From Liolophura sinensis (taxonomy: Eukaryota; Mollusca; Polyplacophora; Chitonida; Chitonidae), in assembly GCF_032854445.1 (NCBI RefSeq), contig NC_088300.1, positions 68,670,984 to 68,734,983 of the forward strand: a stretch of 64,000 nucleotides of DNA. Direction: 5' to 3'. Of this stretch, positions 1 through 13,103 are shown in pieces. Under the pieces are notes generated by a model, which did no database searches, was not told the origin of the DNA, and saw nothing but the letters and a program-made list of their open reading frames with translations. The translations under genes were made by a program, and so were the position numbers. Every line of letters starts with the position of its first letter. The first letter of the stretch is position 1.

Positions 1-208
1 ATATGAACCCATATACATGTACATGTACTGATAAATGAATCGATCCATTTATTACCTCAGCAATGGACCAAATATGCCAAATATTGGATTAATCTGCTAA
101 GAGCCAACACCTTGGAGTGAAATGTTCCTAGTGACATGTGGTATGATGCCCTTGGCTACATAATACTGTTCCCAATCAAAGGTAGCCTGACATCGACATG
201 TATACTCT

Positions 209-590
209 CATAGTTGGAAATGCAATTTTCACATAGCTGTGGGAATGCAATTTTCACATAGGTGAGGGAATGCAATTTTCACATAGCTATGGAATGCAAT
301 TTCACAGAGCTGTGGGAATGCAATTTTCACATAGATGTGGGAATGCAATTTTCATGTAGCTGTGGGAAAGGAATTTTCACATAGGTGAGGGAATGCAATT
401 TTCGCATAGTTGAGGGAATGCAATTTCACATAGCTGTGGGAATGCAATTTTCACGTAGCTGTGGGAATGCAATTTTCAAGTAGCTGTGGGAAAGGAATTT
501 TCACATAGGTATGGGAATGCAATTTCACATAGCTGTGGGAATGCACTTTTCACATAGCTGTGGGAATGCAATTTTCATGTAGCTTGAACA
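209..590. repeat. 25-bp minisatellite, about 15 copies
   Basis: Tandem units of the form GGGAATGCAATTTTCACATA plus a short variable tail (GCTGT or GGTGA), some missing one or two bases. No open frame runs through it. It lies in the presumed RIM-like intron. Confidence 0.9.
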
Positions 591-1644
591 TCAAGTGTCT
601 GACTGTTTTGGCATGCTTTTATTACACTGTATGAGTAAAATACAACTTAAGGCCAGATATTTTAAAGGCAACATAACTTTTAATACATACATGTTATAAA
701 AGTCTGAATTTCAACACAAAAATGCTATGGCCTATAAAACTACAAGTACATAAAAAAAAAAAAATTGCCTGCAAAATATTATTTTTAGAGATAAATAAAG
801 GCCATGAATATTACTCCTGGTATTAAAGTTGACATCTTTCCAGTATGACATCACCGTGCCTTGCAAACAAACCTCAACACCTCCATTTCAGACAATCAAT
901 ACAACTCTCAGAATCAGGCAAAATGTGCTGCTTAGTCATGGGTGAAATTTTAGCTCATTTACCTTTGTTTCAGCTTACAATTTATTCTCAACTTCAATTG
1001 TCTTGCATCGTTCATCTTCTCAGCAAATTATTATGTAAGGTTTTAAGATATCAGCATGTTTGTGCCATGCCACTGTGGAAATACAGCTGTTAATTAAAGA
1101 CCAACAACTGTGATAAATCATTCATTCATTCATTCAAATCATTAAATTAAAATATTTGGGGCATTCATAATAAATGTCTGTTTGTCAGCTTGGGCTCAGC
1201 TATTCTGACAAAATTAACATGGGGAGACATGGGTGAAAATAGGAGAAAATTTGAAATGAGACAACCTGGTTTCAAATCTTGGCTAAATCTATGCGCACAC
1301 TGTACATGCATTATGCTTTCCACATGCTAACTGGGTAATGTTTACTTTCTAAACTGCAAGTTGGGAGCACTGCCTGAAACGTGTTGGATCAAATCCGATG
1401 ATTTATGGACTTCCAATACGCTTTGACCTGTGTAAGTTCTCATATACAGCATATGTACATGTATCAATCTTTCATATTTACTTGTATCTTTAATACCTTA
1501 CACAAATATAGAGCTATCAGTATATGCTATTTCACACTTTTCAAATATACATGCATTATACATACCTGCAGGTTTATACCATACTAACTTCTAAACAAGG
1601 AGTTACACCTAAGACGTTCACACCCAAGAAGTTAAGCATGACTG

Positions 1645-1850
1645 GTTGACCCGTATCAGTATAATGGCTCGGGCAGGATGGCTAACTTGCCTTCGGTAAG
1701 GCGTCTCAGTGAAGCAGCACTAGATAAAAGAGCGGTGGAAATCTTTCTTGCAACAAGGAGGCACATTACATGCACTCAAAGGATTCCATCGTTGTCATAT
1801 GACTAAAAAATTGTCAAGTACGACATTAAACCCCAAGCATTTACTCATCC
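1645..1850 (-). mobile_element. SINE-B family copy, reverse orientation
   Basis: It reads TTGTCATATGACTAAAAAAT and GTACGACATTAAACCCCAAG near its right end, the reverse complement of the GGGGTTTAACGTCGTACT... start seen in copies at 7417, 57285 and 63638. The body includes CGTCTCAGTGAAGCAGC and TCAGTATAATGGCTCGGGC. Confidence 0.7.
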
Positions 1851-1984
1851 ACTCTAAACAACCCTAAAAACACCTTTCTAAGATCACTACAACTCTTCAA
1901 GACTCATGCAAAATGACTAACTTCTGATAGTAACAGATGAAATCTTAGGTCAAATCCAGTATTTCACGCAATGTCCTTTTATTT

Positions 1985-2140
1985 TGATTGTCTTAATTTG
2001 ACATTTGTTTCATCATAACTAACTGTATTTCGCCTAAAATTTGGTACATGGGTACGTCAAAATGCACTTTCAGAAGCAAACGAAGGCCTTAAAATTGATA
2101 CTATTGTTGTTCAAAGCTACCACTTTCTAAGCAAACTTCT
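1985..2140 (+). repeat. Dispersed repeat D, copy 1
   Basis: Shares ATGCACTTTCAGAAGC, AAGGCCTTAAAAT and flanking sequence with copies at about 41240-41440, 43850-44060 and 45460-45690. All four lie on the plus strand. Family unknown. Confidence 0.6.
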
Positions 2141-3293
2141 TACATGTAAGAGCATGGTCCTATATGGCACGGATGTATCAATCAGAATCCAGTCAATTCA
2201 TTTGAAAACCGTTACACTTCAGTGAAATACAGTACATGTATTTACCACCATTCATTATTTCTGCACATCCACCTACATGTAGAAAGCCAGAGGGATATAC
2301 TAACTATACATGTACATGTACACAGAAATGTGATTTATATGTATAAACATTTTATGATCTCTTTCCACAACAAAGGGGGTTAATGTTCGACACACAAATA
2401 TAACATCCAGGCAGGAATCCGCATAACAACTACCACTACATGTGCTTGTCTGTACTCGATCTACTTATCATCACCATGACGATGGGTCACCATACAAAGC
2501 AGGATTATCTATCTGAATAACCTGATTAGTCCATGAATACATGTAAGTCTAGAAATTAGTCCATCAATTACATACATGCATGGATGTCCCGTATGACTGG
2601 TAGTGCTGGTAGTATAACCAGAAAAAAACCCACTCCACATGCTGTGAACATCACCCTTTCACATTAGTCATAATGATGCCAAACATATGAAAGTACATCT
2701 AAGTATGTATGACAAATGTGTGAAACAGACAGGACACAGCTATATGTAGAGTCGTATTTTTGCTTCTACAAAACGTGACTTTCCTTGTATAATACAGAGC
2801 ATACAGGGTTTAACATACATGTGCAGTAGGTTACAACAGCACTTGTTAGGGCTACACTGATAACATATTTATTTTTATTTAGGCGACACCAATTTTATTT
2901 TGTGTTTTATGAGCAAGCAGATGTTCAAAAATCAAAAAACCTTTTTATTGTTCCTGATTTTAATGTTTCACATTTTTTCCTACTTTTCAAGGCTTTTTGA
3001 TCACATACACGAAACTATGCCTAAAACAATAGGTACAACTACTGGGAAAGTCTACATTTCACACAAAAAAGACGACTTTTTCAGTCTTATTTTTATTGGA
3101 AAAAGATTCATTCATTCTGCCATAAAACAAAAATTTAAATTGGTGTGGCCTTACATGAAACTGATTGTTGGTGAACATCATATATATGTACTCAGCTTCA
3201 CTGATACATGTACAGCCGCAGTCAGTTTTATAGTTGGAGAAATTCTAAGTAACATGAGAAAACTGCTAAAATGGAATCCAAAATGTAAACATA

Positions 3294-3330
3294 AATGTAT
3301 GTATGTATGTATGTATGTATGTATGTATGC
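3294..3330. repeat. (ATGT)n microsatellite
   Basis: About nine uninterrupted TATG/ATGT units. Confidence 0.9.
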
Positions 3331-4387
3331 ATGTAATAAATATATACAATTATTATGCTTTCAATAACATGCAAATGCTTCAGGAGGAAAATGAACAAAT
3401 TAGACTTTAACATAGTTTGAAATGTTTAAATGTTAAATACAGTACATGTAAAACAAACGGGATTTAAGAAATTTGGTTCAGTCATCAACTGTGCTAACGA
3501 AAGATACATGTACCAATGGAAAAAAAAAAATGAACGAAATACATGCTTGTCAAAACTTAACCGAGCCAATGTACATGTACAACTAAAGGTGCAGACTTGT
3601 GGAATTCCTATGCTTGAAACACTGACTTAACTCCCAAGCAGAGCTACATGTAGCAAACATGCATGTTAAAATCAGCACAATATATATTTTATAAACAAGT
3701 ATGATCAAGCAGAGAGATCTAAGGCAAACTGGAAATGACAGGTCACCTGAAGTGTTGTGGAATAACCCTAGAGCGACTGCCATCAGTCTGAAGCCTGCGA
3801 CATTGGGTACATCTTCATCCAAAGATGAAATAGAAACAAGAGCAAAATTTCAACGTAAAAGAAACATGAACGTCTCTAAAGCAATTACACATGTAGGTAT
3901 ACATAAAGAGTAATTAATGATAAAAGTCTAATATACATGTATAGCCGAGAATTTAACAAGCAAACTTTTTTTAACTATGGGTATAAACAAGTCAAGTTAC
4001 ATGCAAAATTTTAGTTATAGGTTAAAAAGAAAAATGACAAATATCAACAATTATGTGCATGGATGACAAATAACGTCTAATACCCTATGCAAATATCTGC
4101 AAAGGGCTATATGTCAATAAATGTATTGTAACATGACAACATGAAAATAGGATGTTCATAGAATTAATGTTTGGACACATTATTAACATTGGCTTTGAAC
4201 TGCCCATAGGAGTAGACAACAAACAGGAATTACTGACAAAAAACATCATAAAAGACAACTGACGTTGAAGTTTACAGAATAAAGATCAAGGTATAAAATA
4301 TTAAAGAGATATTAAAGGGACTTTTGCTATGTATACAGTCAATGAGAGATTGTAATGACAAAATGATAATACATGCGCTAATATTTA

Positions 4388-4605
4388 CTTATTTATTTGA
4401 TTGGTGTGTCATGCCGGACTCCAAAATATGGTGGGAGTAAACCGGGCAGAGCCAGAAACTGGGCAGAACTTCTAGTGTACTGCCAGAGAGGAAGCCAGCA
4501 TGAGCTGGAATTGAACTCACAGCGAAAGCATTTATGAGAAGTTCCTGGGTTATGGTGTGCTACCCGCCTTGGGCACTGAGGACTCCCCCGTCTCCACCCC
4601 ACTCC
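4388..4605 (-). mobile_element. tRNA-derived SINE-A, near full length
   Basis: On the plus strand it runs from the tail (TTATTTATTTGATTGGTGTG) through AAACCGGGCAGAGCC and GAGGAAGCCAGCATGAGCTG to a B-box-like GAATTGAACTCACAGCG. Diverged from the 51112-51358 copy. Confidence 0.8.
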
Positions 4606-6366
4606 TAATCACCACACACACCAGGCCACAATTAGTTAGAATACGAATGATGAAATACACATTTATCACAAATAAAATGCATACAATAGATACATAAAAA
4701 TATTAATCTTTTATATCATTCAAAAATAAATATGCACTGAAATGTATGTCTACACTCATGTAGATGAAAGTCATGGTTAGTCAGATTAATGGTTATATGT
4801 ATACCAGGGCCCATCCCTACATGCATTCATACACATATATAGACAGTAGGACTTGACCACTGACACACCTAGGTCACCAGTTACATAGCATGATGCCACA
4901 GACCCTGATGAGACAGATGGTTAGACAAGGTTTACATAGCTAGGATGCACGGGATCAGCTTCCTCGACTTACTAACCTGATCGCTGCCAGTGAAGGCGGA
5001 ATTTAATCATAATAATATGTGTATAGTAACATGAAAGTAAAGGCATAAATGACCAATCCGAAAAAAACATTATACAAAATACTATGTACACTCTAGGTGT
5101 ACAAACATACACGAATACATAAACGGTCATAAAATGCAAGTCAGAATCATGGCAAAAGTCATAGGCCTACATGAACATGTACTTTTGAGGCAACTGCCCT
5201 GTCCGGCTCGATATAAAAATTATACTTTTTGTACAAACCTGAACTTAACACTGCCAATGAAAGCTGTTCCACTTTATGAAATGGCACAAAAATATGAACA
5301 CATATGGACAAAACATGCATCAATTTCCATACATGATATGTACACTACACTGTATAAAAATGCTAATCACTGTCAAAACATTATTTCTAGAAGATAAAGT
5401 TACCAAGAGAAGAGTGGCAGATCAACTCTTCAAAACTCACTGCACTGTACTTTAGTTCGAGATCATCTATAAAACTATACATGAAAAATGATATGGAGGG
5501 TGATGGTGAAGGTGCAAGTGGGTGATAAGTCAAAGGTTGATCTATACCTTCATGTAAAAGACATGATTTAATGTATTAGGCAATTGAACCTATCAGGCCA
5601 ACATACATGTACACGATGCAAGGAAATCCTACTCTTAATTTTAAAAATGAACATCACCTTCATAAATTAGAGAGAAAAGCAGTGGACTGATTTGCTGTCA
5701 TAATTACCTTTATCTAACTTTATGTTGCAATTTTAACATCAACACACATGTACATGAAACCAGGTAACAGGCCATGTTCCGTTTGAAACTAAAACACCTG
5801 TGTTCCACAGCTTTAAACATGTTGAGTTGCACTACATGTGCATGTATACAAATGTGCAAGTCAGGCAATACTTGGCGAAGAACTGGTAACTCTGTACTTT
5901 TAAAAATTGAGCCTCAACTGCTGACGCTCTAATCAGAAAGTGATTTCACTTACATGTACGTGGTTATCCAGGGAAAATCAACTGAACAGTCATCAAAGAT
6001 GAATAACCTTCCTAATGAAAGAAACTCCTCAGGGAGACTTAGACTACATGTACATGTATGCTGGAACACATACCCTAATATTTTTAAAATTTGGGACAGG
6101 TATCAGTAGTGTAGAAAGCAAAATATTACATTTCTTTACCAGCCTTTTGGAAAAGTAAACATATGAGTATTTCGTTCATTAGATGGTCTAATCATGTGAG
6201 AAAAAATCAACTTCTGCTAGAATTACATATATATTGGCTAAAATGAGATGACCAGGTGTCCCTTATTTCAGACGAAATAAGGTAGCTACTCTGAACTGCC
6301 AATGCGTTCCATCACAGATGATTTTGATAAAAGGAGGAATACATACAACACGCACAAAAAATGTGA

Positions 6367-6432
6367 GAAAGAGAGAGAGAGAGAGAGAAAAAGAGAGAAA
6401 GAGAAAGAGAGAGAGAGAGAGAGAAAGAAAGA

Positions 6433-6465
<33 letters not shown>

Positions 6466-6470
6466 AAAAG
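6367..6470. repeat. (GA)n/(GAAA)n purine tract
   Basis: Roughly 100 bp of GA and GAAA units. It produces an artificial Glu/Arg/Lys open frame, which is not a gene. Confidence 0.95.
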
Positions 6471-7416
6471 AGACTTTAACGCTAATTAATACAATTACTC
6501 AATCTTTTCTTTCCTTATATGTATTATTATAACCCCCATGACATTGAGCTCATTCCTATAAACTTGGGTATGTTAAGTTCATATGTATCCAGTACATGCA
6601 GACAGGAGTACCATAATCCCATTACATCTATAATTTCACCTGTGTCTCTGCATTACACATACACATGGACATGTTATTTATTTCACACAAGATATTAAGG
6701 TGTACACAACCAAATCCAGATCTGAACTCTGAAAGGACCTTCATAATACATGTTCAGAATACATGTACTAAGAATAAAGCTACATATATACGTGTACATG
6801 TATTCAAATAATTCAAAACATTTTCCCTGAGCAGTCATACGCTAGCACACCTCAGGGCCATATCTAGCAAAACATTAAAGGTTCTGATCCCTTTATGATG
6901 GCATTGTGACTTTGCATGAGGAAATTTAAAGAATGCAACTTCAAATGATGCTTTCTAAGAGACTTTTTGCTGTGAAAGAAAGGAATTTGTATGAAAACTG
7001 AACATTTTATTGGTAAACCATCATATTTTCATTTAATTTACTTGTTGGTTTTAATACAGCTTGTTTAGTTTGGGCAACCAACAGTTTGGGAGCCCAAACA
7101 TTTTCCAGAACCAAAGTGAATCTAGATATAGCCCTGCACCTACACCTACCCTGAACATGTTGAATAGCAATCTTTCTGAAATGTAGCTTTATGTTCATCG
7201 TCTTACATCTAGCATGTATATGTTTGCACATGACAAAGTTTATCTTTATATGAGTGGCTTTATTTGATTATATTCAAGTAACTGTAAATCTTCAACCACC
7301 ACAGCACTTCTTTCAGTGGAATTTAAACATAGTTAGGAGATTTATACAATGGCAACCAGCATTATGGGAGAAGGAAACCGGACAGAGCCCAGATGAGAGA
7401 CTACTGTGCTATTGTG

Positions 7417-7690
7417 CTGTATGCTTGGGGTTTAACGCCGCACATAACAATTTTTCAGTCATATGACAATGAGGAGTCCATGCCGCCAAAAAGTGCTGCT
7501 GTCACTGAAGCATCATTCCGAAGACACCAGACATGACATCCCACCCAGTCACATTATACTGACACCGGGCCAACCACTCCTATTTCCTTGCTCTAACCTC
7601 TCAGTGCTGAGCGCCAAGTGAGGTAGAAGCAAGTCTTTGGTATGACCGGGATCTCCCGACTTTGAGGCGGACACCGAAGAGGTTATACAT
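7417..7690 (+). mobile_element. SINE-B family copy
   Basis: Begins TGCTTGGGGTTTAACGCCGC, contains TTTTTCAGTCATATGAC, ATTCCGAAGACACCAGACAT and GTGCTGAGCGCCAAG, then a GACCGGGATCTCCCGAC end. The body matches the copies at 57285 and 63638. Confidence 0.8.
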
Positions 7691-9272
7691 CATTTTATAA
7701 TACATGTAGATTGTCTATATGAACACAATATATGTCTGTAAAGTAACACTTTATTACATGTCTTTCCATATTCATCTTACTTGTTATATATGCCACAAAC
7801 TATGGGTATACTAACTACCAGTTCCTCAAAAATTGTACGTGGTTCTAATTCCCAGAACATAAAATCTCTTTTGTGCATATCTTTGTACAATACACACAAA
7901 TTATTGGTTTAATAGAAATTCAATATAAAGCTTATCAGAATGCTTACACACAATTGCACAATACTTTTAATGGCGCGGATATAAACAACACAATAGAGAT
8001 TGTGATGAAACTGATCTGCGAAATTGGCTACATCCTTGTACGACTCAATGCTCCTACTAGTACAGTTAAGCAATGGTAGCCACCAGAAAATCAATTGACC
8101 AAACACCAACAGCAGCCACTGCCTGAGCGGCTAGCAAAAACATGGCAAATCATTTATTTATCTCTCTGATTGGTTTATGACACCATGCTATGATTGCTTC
8201 CTCCCAAACAGTTGCCATAATGACCGTGGAGGTGTAACGATCGAGGTGAAGGCAGAACAACTGATAACATTCACATGTACAGTGCATCGAGTATAAGGCA
8301 CATATATATACAAGGGAAGACACCAGTGTTCAAGCTCTTCAGGGCCATGGCCTTAGCAAAAATTTAAGCCAGCCAACATGATTATTTTAGATCCGAAATA
8401 TATCAGATTCGTTCTGCATCATTATCATCCAGAATGGCAGTGAGTGAAATACAGTACATAATCATGAAATTATGAATTATATAATCATTTAGATCTGCAC
8501 ACCATACTGGTGGAAGACAAGGTGTTTTCAATTAATATCAGGCCAAGATTGGACCTCACACCCTCAAGTGCATTTTAACCATTCGGCCATGATTTGCTCC
8601 TTACCTCTGCAAAACAGCAAGTTCATAGCACACGATATAACAGTATTATACTACTATATCATATCCCACACACGTCACCCAACATATACTGTGCAGGCAT
8701 TCTGCCAAGGCTTGCAGACAGGATGTTGATGTCTGTATGTGCAATTTTGTTTTGGTAATAAATACATGTAAATGCTAGGCTTCAATAACATTAGACATAT
8801 ACCACTATTAAAATTATTCACACATAAATGGAACACTTCCATTGTAAATTCAATACAGAGATGATGAGCATCACTAAGCCCATCAATAATAATACCAGCA
8901 TATCTCCTAGTTATTATTGAGATTTTGACAATTAAATTCTTATATATTTTTCTCACAATGTTAATTTCTTTAAAATCCCTCTCTTTTTCATTAACCAGAA
9001 TAAAGAAAAAAAAAAATAATCCCTGCCTGACCAACCCTATTTTTTTTTCATTACACCTACATGAAGGTAAGAAGTTTTAAAGGATGCCCTTATCACAAAT
9101 CTACATGAAGAACATCTTCAACTATGACACAAGTACACATGTATGTAGTTCATGTAGGAGGACAGTACACTGAATTAACAAAGCTGGAATTACAACAATG
9201 GTTTATTTGAACATGAACAACAAACAAGCCCATGTCTTACAAGCTAAATAACAAAGCAAAGAAGACACTTAC

Positions 9273-12200
9273 CTCATCGTTCTTTCTTCCTGAACTTCAA
9301 ATTCCTACGAATAACAAAAACAATACACATGTGAGGCGTCTTGTTAGTAAAATGTGATGAAAAGTTCATCAGTTGAACTACATGCAGATGTTCACATATC
9401 ACAACACATCTTCAAGGGAATGTCTGCCAGCAACATGCAGATAGTTTTGGGTTTCCCGGGCTCTACCTGGTTTCCTCCAACCATAACGCTTGCCGTCGTT
9501 GTATAAGTGAAATATTCTTGAGTACGGCGTAAAACACCATTCAAATAAATAAATAAAACAAAAAACCCTAATACATCTTCATTAAATATCCATCAAATTG
9601 TTTCTCAATTAGTAGATATCATAGTGAGACTCACAACCTCATAAACCTCACAAGTAAAAATAGCTCTGCTGGCCTGGCCAATATCTGTACCTTCGATATC
9701 TACATATACTCTGTACATGTATATGCCTGTTCTCCAGTTTGACCTGACAAGCACGATAGGAAATGTACAAGCAAGGTCACTGACCTACAGCATGAGATAT
9801 ACGAACCTTCATAATAAATGTATCAAATGCTGATATGCATTACATACCTGCGTAAGATTAAGTCGAATGCCACCAAATAATACATACATATAAACATATA
9901 CTACTGCCATGTGTAGAGCAGACAGTCAAGCACATGTATGTGGCACGAATGCTGCGGAAAATATACTACTCCAAGATGAAATATTGATTATCACAGCTGA
10001 TTAGTTCATGCTATCAAGGAGGGACAAGCTGTTGTGTTAATTAAGTAATTAATGTGATCACCACCCTGATCAACCCACACTTTTAATGTATTTGTACATG
10101 AAGAGATACAACTGTGGGCAAATATACATGTATACTTAGAAACCCTGATACTGGTGTTGGAATCTATTTTCAAACCATTCTGACAAAACGTTTCTAAATC
10201 TAATGGTATCCATGAAAATTCTGTTTTATACAGTATTTGTACTGTGTAAATCTTCAACCTTTTCAACCTTTAAAGTCCTATTTTCAGTGGAATGTTTGGA
10301 CATAATTTATTATGTAAATGATGCTAAATATGACTTGTTTGTGCCAACTTCATGCGAACTTCATGAAACTGTGCAAATTATTTCATCCCATAGTTCTCTC
10401 AGAATGTTTCAAAATATTGGTTGCAGAGGTGGTTGAAAAGGCTGAAGAATTAGGGTAAGTAGATGTACACGTAGACTTTACAAAATAAAGCTCAAGTAAA
10501 TTAAAGTAACAAGGTATGTTTATATTACAATAAGTTGGAAATTATATCCAAAAAAAAAAAAAAAATTCCATTTGGATTTACTGATATTACACAGCATCTT
10601 TTTGAAGTCGCAAAAAGACTGCTGCCAAATGATTCGGGATATAAGCAGAGATTGGATGTGACACCTGGGATTAATGGCTACACTGAAAGCTTGGACTATA
10701 TATAATAGTCTCAGACTGAAGCATTATCAGGCTACATGTGTACACACGTATGTGACTCGTAATACAAAAGTAGTGTAACTCGAAAAAACGAAGACTTCAT
10801 TTTGACTCAATATTTCAGCATTTTACTTATGGTATAAAATGCTGAAACATTGAGTCAAAATGAAGCTTTCGTTTTTGGACTCAATATTTCAGCATTTTAT
10901 TTATGCCATCATGGCATAAAATGCTGAAATACTGAGTCAAAATGAAGCTTTTGTTTCTCAGAGTTACACTACTTGTGTATTACATGAAACACATCAGTGG
11001 ATCTACTGGATTTTGTACGTGACTACAAAATAAACCTGAGCTCTGGTAAACGATTCTTGAAAATTCCATCCTATTGTTATTCCTGTTAATTACATGTGCA
11101 TGATGTACTTTTTAAATCAGCTCAAAACAGGAACAAATACAATGTAAATGTACCAAACTGTCAGCAATACAGTGCTTGAATACCTGTGGTTTAGACAAAC
11201 ACTGAAATTAGCACTGAGAGTTTTCCACAGCTGAACATGTAAGGTTCCCCTGGGGACAATGACCTAACTGTGTAGACATGTTACTGTGACAACGTCAAGC
11301 TATCTCTATAGAAACAATCCCTTAGACTTTTCAATACAGTTAATTTATCACATTTTGAAGCAATGATTTACAGCCATACTTTAAAAACTACGGTTTTTGA
11401 TGATGACATAACCTTCCCTACTAGTGCAGTGTCTTTTTGTAATGATCATCACTGTCTAATTTGCACACCCAATATGCATTTATTAAATGCATTAACTTGT
11501 ATTTGGCAATGCACATTTTGCTCACAATGAACATTACTTCAACACTTGAAACAGCATTTCCTTTGGTCCTATGTAATACACCACGAAAGTTTGAAGTTGA
11601 TCACTTGTGGAGAAAATACAGACATACATTGATGTAGGTGTACAAAGAGAATTCTTCCTTTACAGTTAGATATCACAGTTTTATCACAACATATTTTGCA
11701 GAATAGCCTGATTATATGATTTTTTTCTGTTTGGAAATTATCCAATGAGGCAGTTAAACATCAGAAACTATTGAAATAAGAGTCCAATCAAACTTTTAAT
11801 TTATTTGCACTATTGGTAACCTTACAGCCAAGGAGTAATAGGCCATAGAGTGAGTGAGTGAATGCGCGATATCAATGCATTAAAGAATCTGCTTTTTACA
11901 CAGAACTGAGAGTGAGAAGTAGATAAATGACAAACACATGTGCGGAGCATCTGATTCTTTCCAGTGGGGAGGCAGCATATTTTTTTAAACTTGTGAGATG
12001 GCACTAGTGTGCACATGGACCTTGAGCCAGTGTTACATCAAAAATGGATTGTAATGCATCATCTATAATGTAGCAATGTATCAGTTTCTAATCATCATGA
12101 CATCTTCATGAGCTGGGAGAGGAATATCTAATGTCAATAAAATGGTGTCAAGGTCCTGCTGCCCACTCAGTCAATGTACCCATTTCTGAGGTCTCTTCTT

Positions 12201-13103
12201 CAAAAGTGTAATAAATGTTAAGTCAGGTATACATGTAAATCTTAAAATCAGTCCTCCTTTAACATAAAACTAATGAGATTTCACTCCAAATTAACTTTAA
12301 AATACGGGACTCAATTCTAACACACTATTCAACAGCTGGGCCCTGAGCATTATCGAAGACATAGAGCAGAAGTTGTATTATGTCACCATTACACTGTTCT
12401 AACGACAGAAAGAGTATAGTGAGGGAAAAAATGTATCATACATGGAAATGGACCAGAATTAGGTAATGATGCATTATTTGGCAGAAAGCATTAGTATACT
12501 GATGACAGCACATGAAGCACAGCTCTAGGTAATCAAAGTAAGCTTATGGAACAGAACAGGCTATGATAGTATACATAATCACAGCCCTACAAAGTTAGTG
12601 TTAAGGCTATATAATATGAAGACAATCCACTGCAATGTCACTGTCAAGACAGAAACAGACCTACTGCACATCAAAAGTTTGTGTGCATAATGTACAAATA
12701 TGTGGGCACATGTGACGTTTGGGTGCAGTCTTTCCGGTTACTTGACTGACATTTAAAACGACTTGGGAGAAGTACAAATGGGTTACCATAAATGACAGAT
12801 ACTGCAATGATTCTATCATTGACAAGAATCAAAAGACAGCCCGATCGATGGTCGCCAAAAGTGAAATTCCAACTTGTTGAGGCAGTGCTGAACTATCCTC
12901 ACACTCCACACTGACGGACACAGACAACAACAACCACACGCCCCCTTCGTGACGGAACGATTCGTTAAAAACAACTCGTTGAACACGTCAGGTTGATGAC
13001 TTTGACCTTAATCTTACTGCTCACCTTTGCGCGCTGCATGACCGCGATGACCTGCTGTCTCTCCCCGTCAGTAAGACCTGATAAGTCGGGGAAGATCAAA
13101 GTT
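9273..13103 (-). CDS. RIM-like Rab-binding domain, two exons of a partial gene
   Basis: Exon 13025-13103 reads FPDLSGLTDGERQQVIAVMQ then RAK, ending AAG/GTGAGC. It matches the first helix of the Rab-binding domain of RIM-type Rab3 effectors (pattern PDLSxLTxxERxxIxAVMxRxK). The microexon 9273-9304 (32 nt, ATTCGTAG acceptor, GAG/GTAAGT donor) continues in frame as EFEVQEERTMR, the expected acidic helix. An in-frame TAA at 13124-13126 means the first exon must begin after it. The CAG at 13104-13106 is the best acceptor, so a start-bearing exon lies further upstream and was not found. No zinc-finger, PDZ or C2 exon could be seen below 9273. RIM organises vesicle priming at presynaptic active zones; Slp or Slac2-type effectors share the motif and remain alternatives. 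Confidence 0.5.
9424..9562 (+). mobile_element. SINE-A, 3' half
   Basis: Contains TGCCGTCGTTGTATAAGTG and CTTGAGTACGGCGTAAAACA followed by an (AAATA)n tail, the standard SINE-A 3' end. The tRNA-like head is missing. Confidence 0.8.
10759..10983. mobile_element. Palindromic foldback/MITE-like element, 225 bp
   Basis: The outer arms start GTAATACAAAAGTAGTGTAA and end with its near-complement TTACACTACTTGTGTATTAC. A TTTTGACTCAATATTTCAGC core occurs four times in alternating orientation, so the element can fold as one long hairpin or as two adjacent hairpins. No transposase is present. No clear target-site duplication was identified. Confidence 0.8.

Larger units (their letters stand above)
600..9272. 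other. No gene seen; presumed intron or downstream DNA of the RIM-like gene
   Basis: AT-rich DNA with many stops in all frames. It holds the SINE and simple-repeat features listed separately and frequent TACATGTA palindromes. No further exon with good splice sites and recognisable protein could be supported. Confidence 0.5.
9305..13024 (-). other. Presumed intron of the RIM-like gene
   Basis: Lies between the two RIM-like exons. It contains a partial SINE-A (9424-9562) and the large palindromic element at 10759-10983. No coding signal was recognised in between. Confidence 0.45.

Noticed and set aside
6302-6532. Glu/Arg/Lys-rich open frame
   Set aside because: Produced by the GA/GAAA microsatellite.
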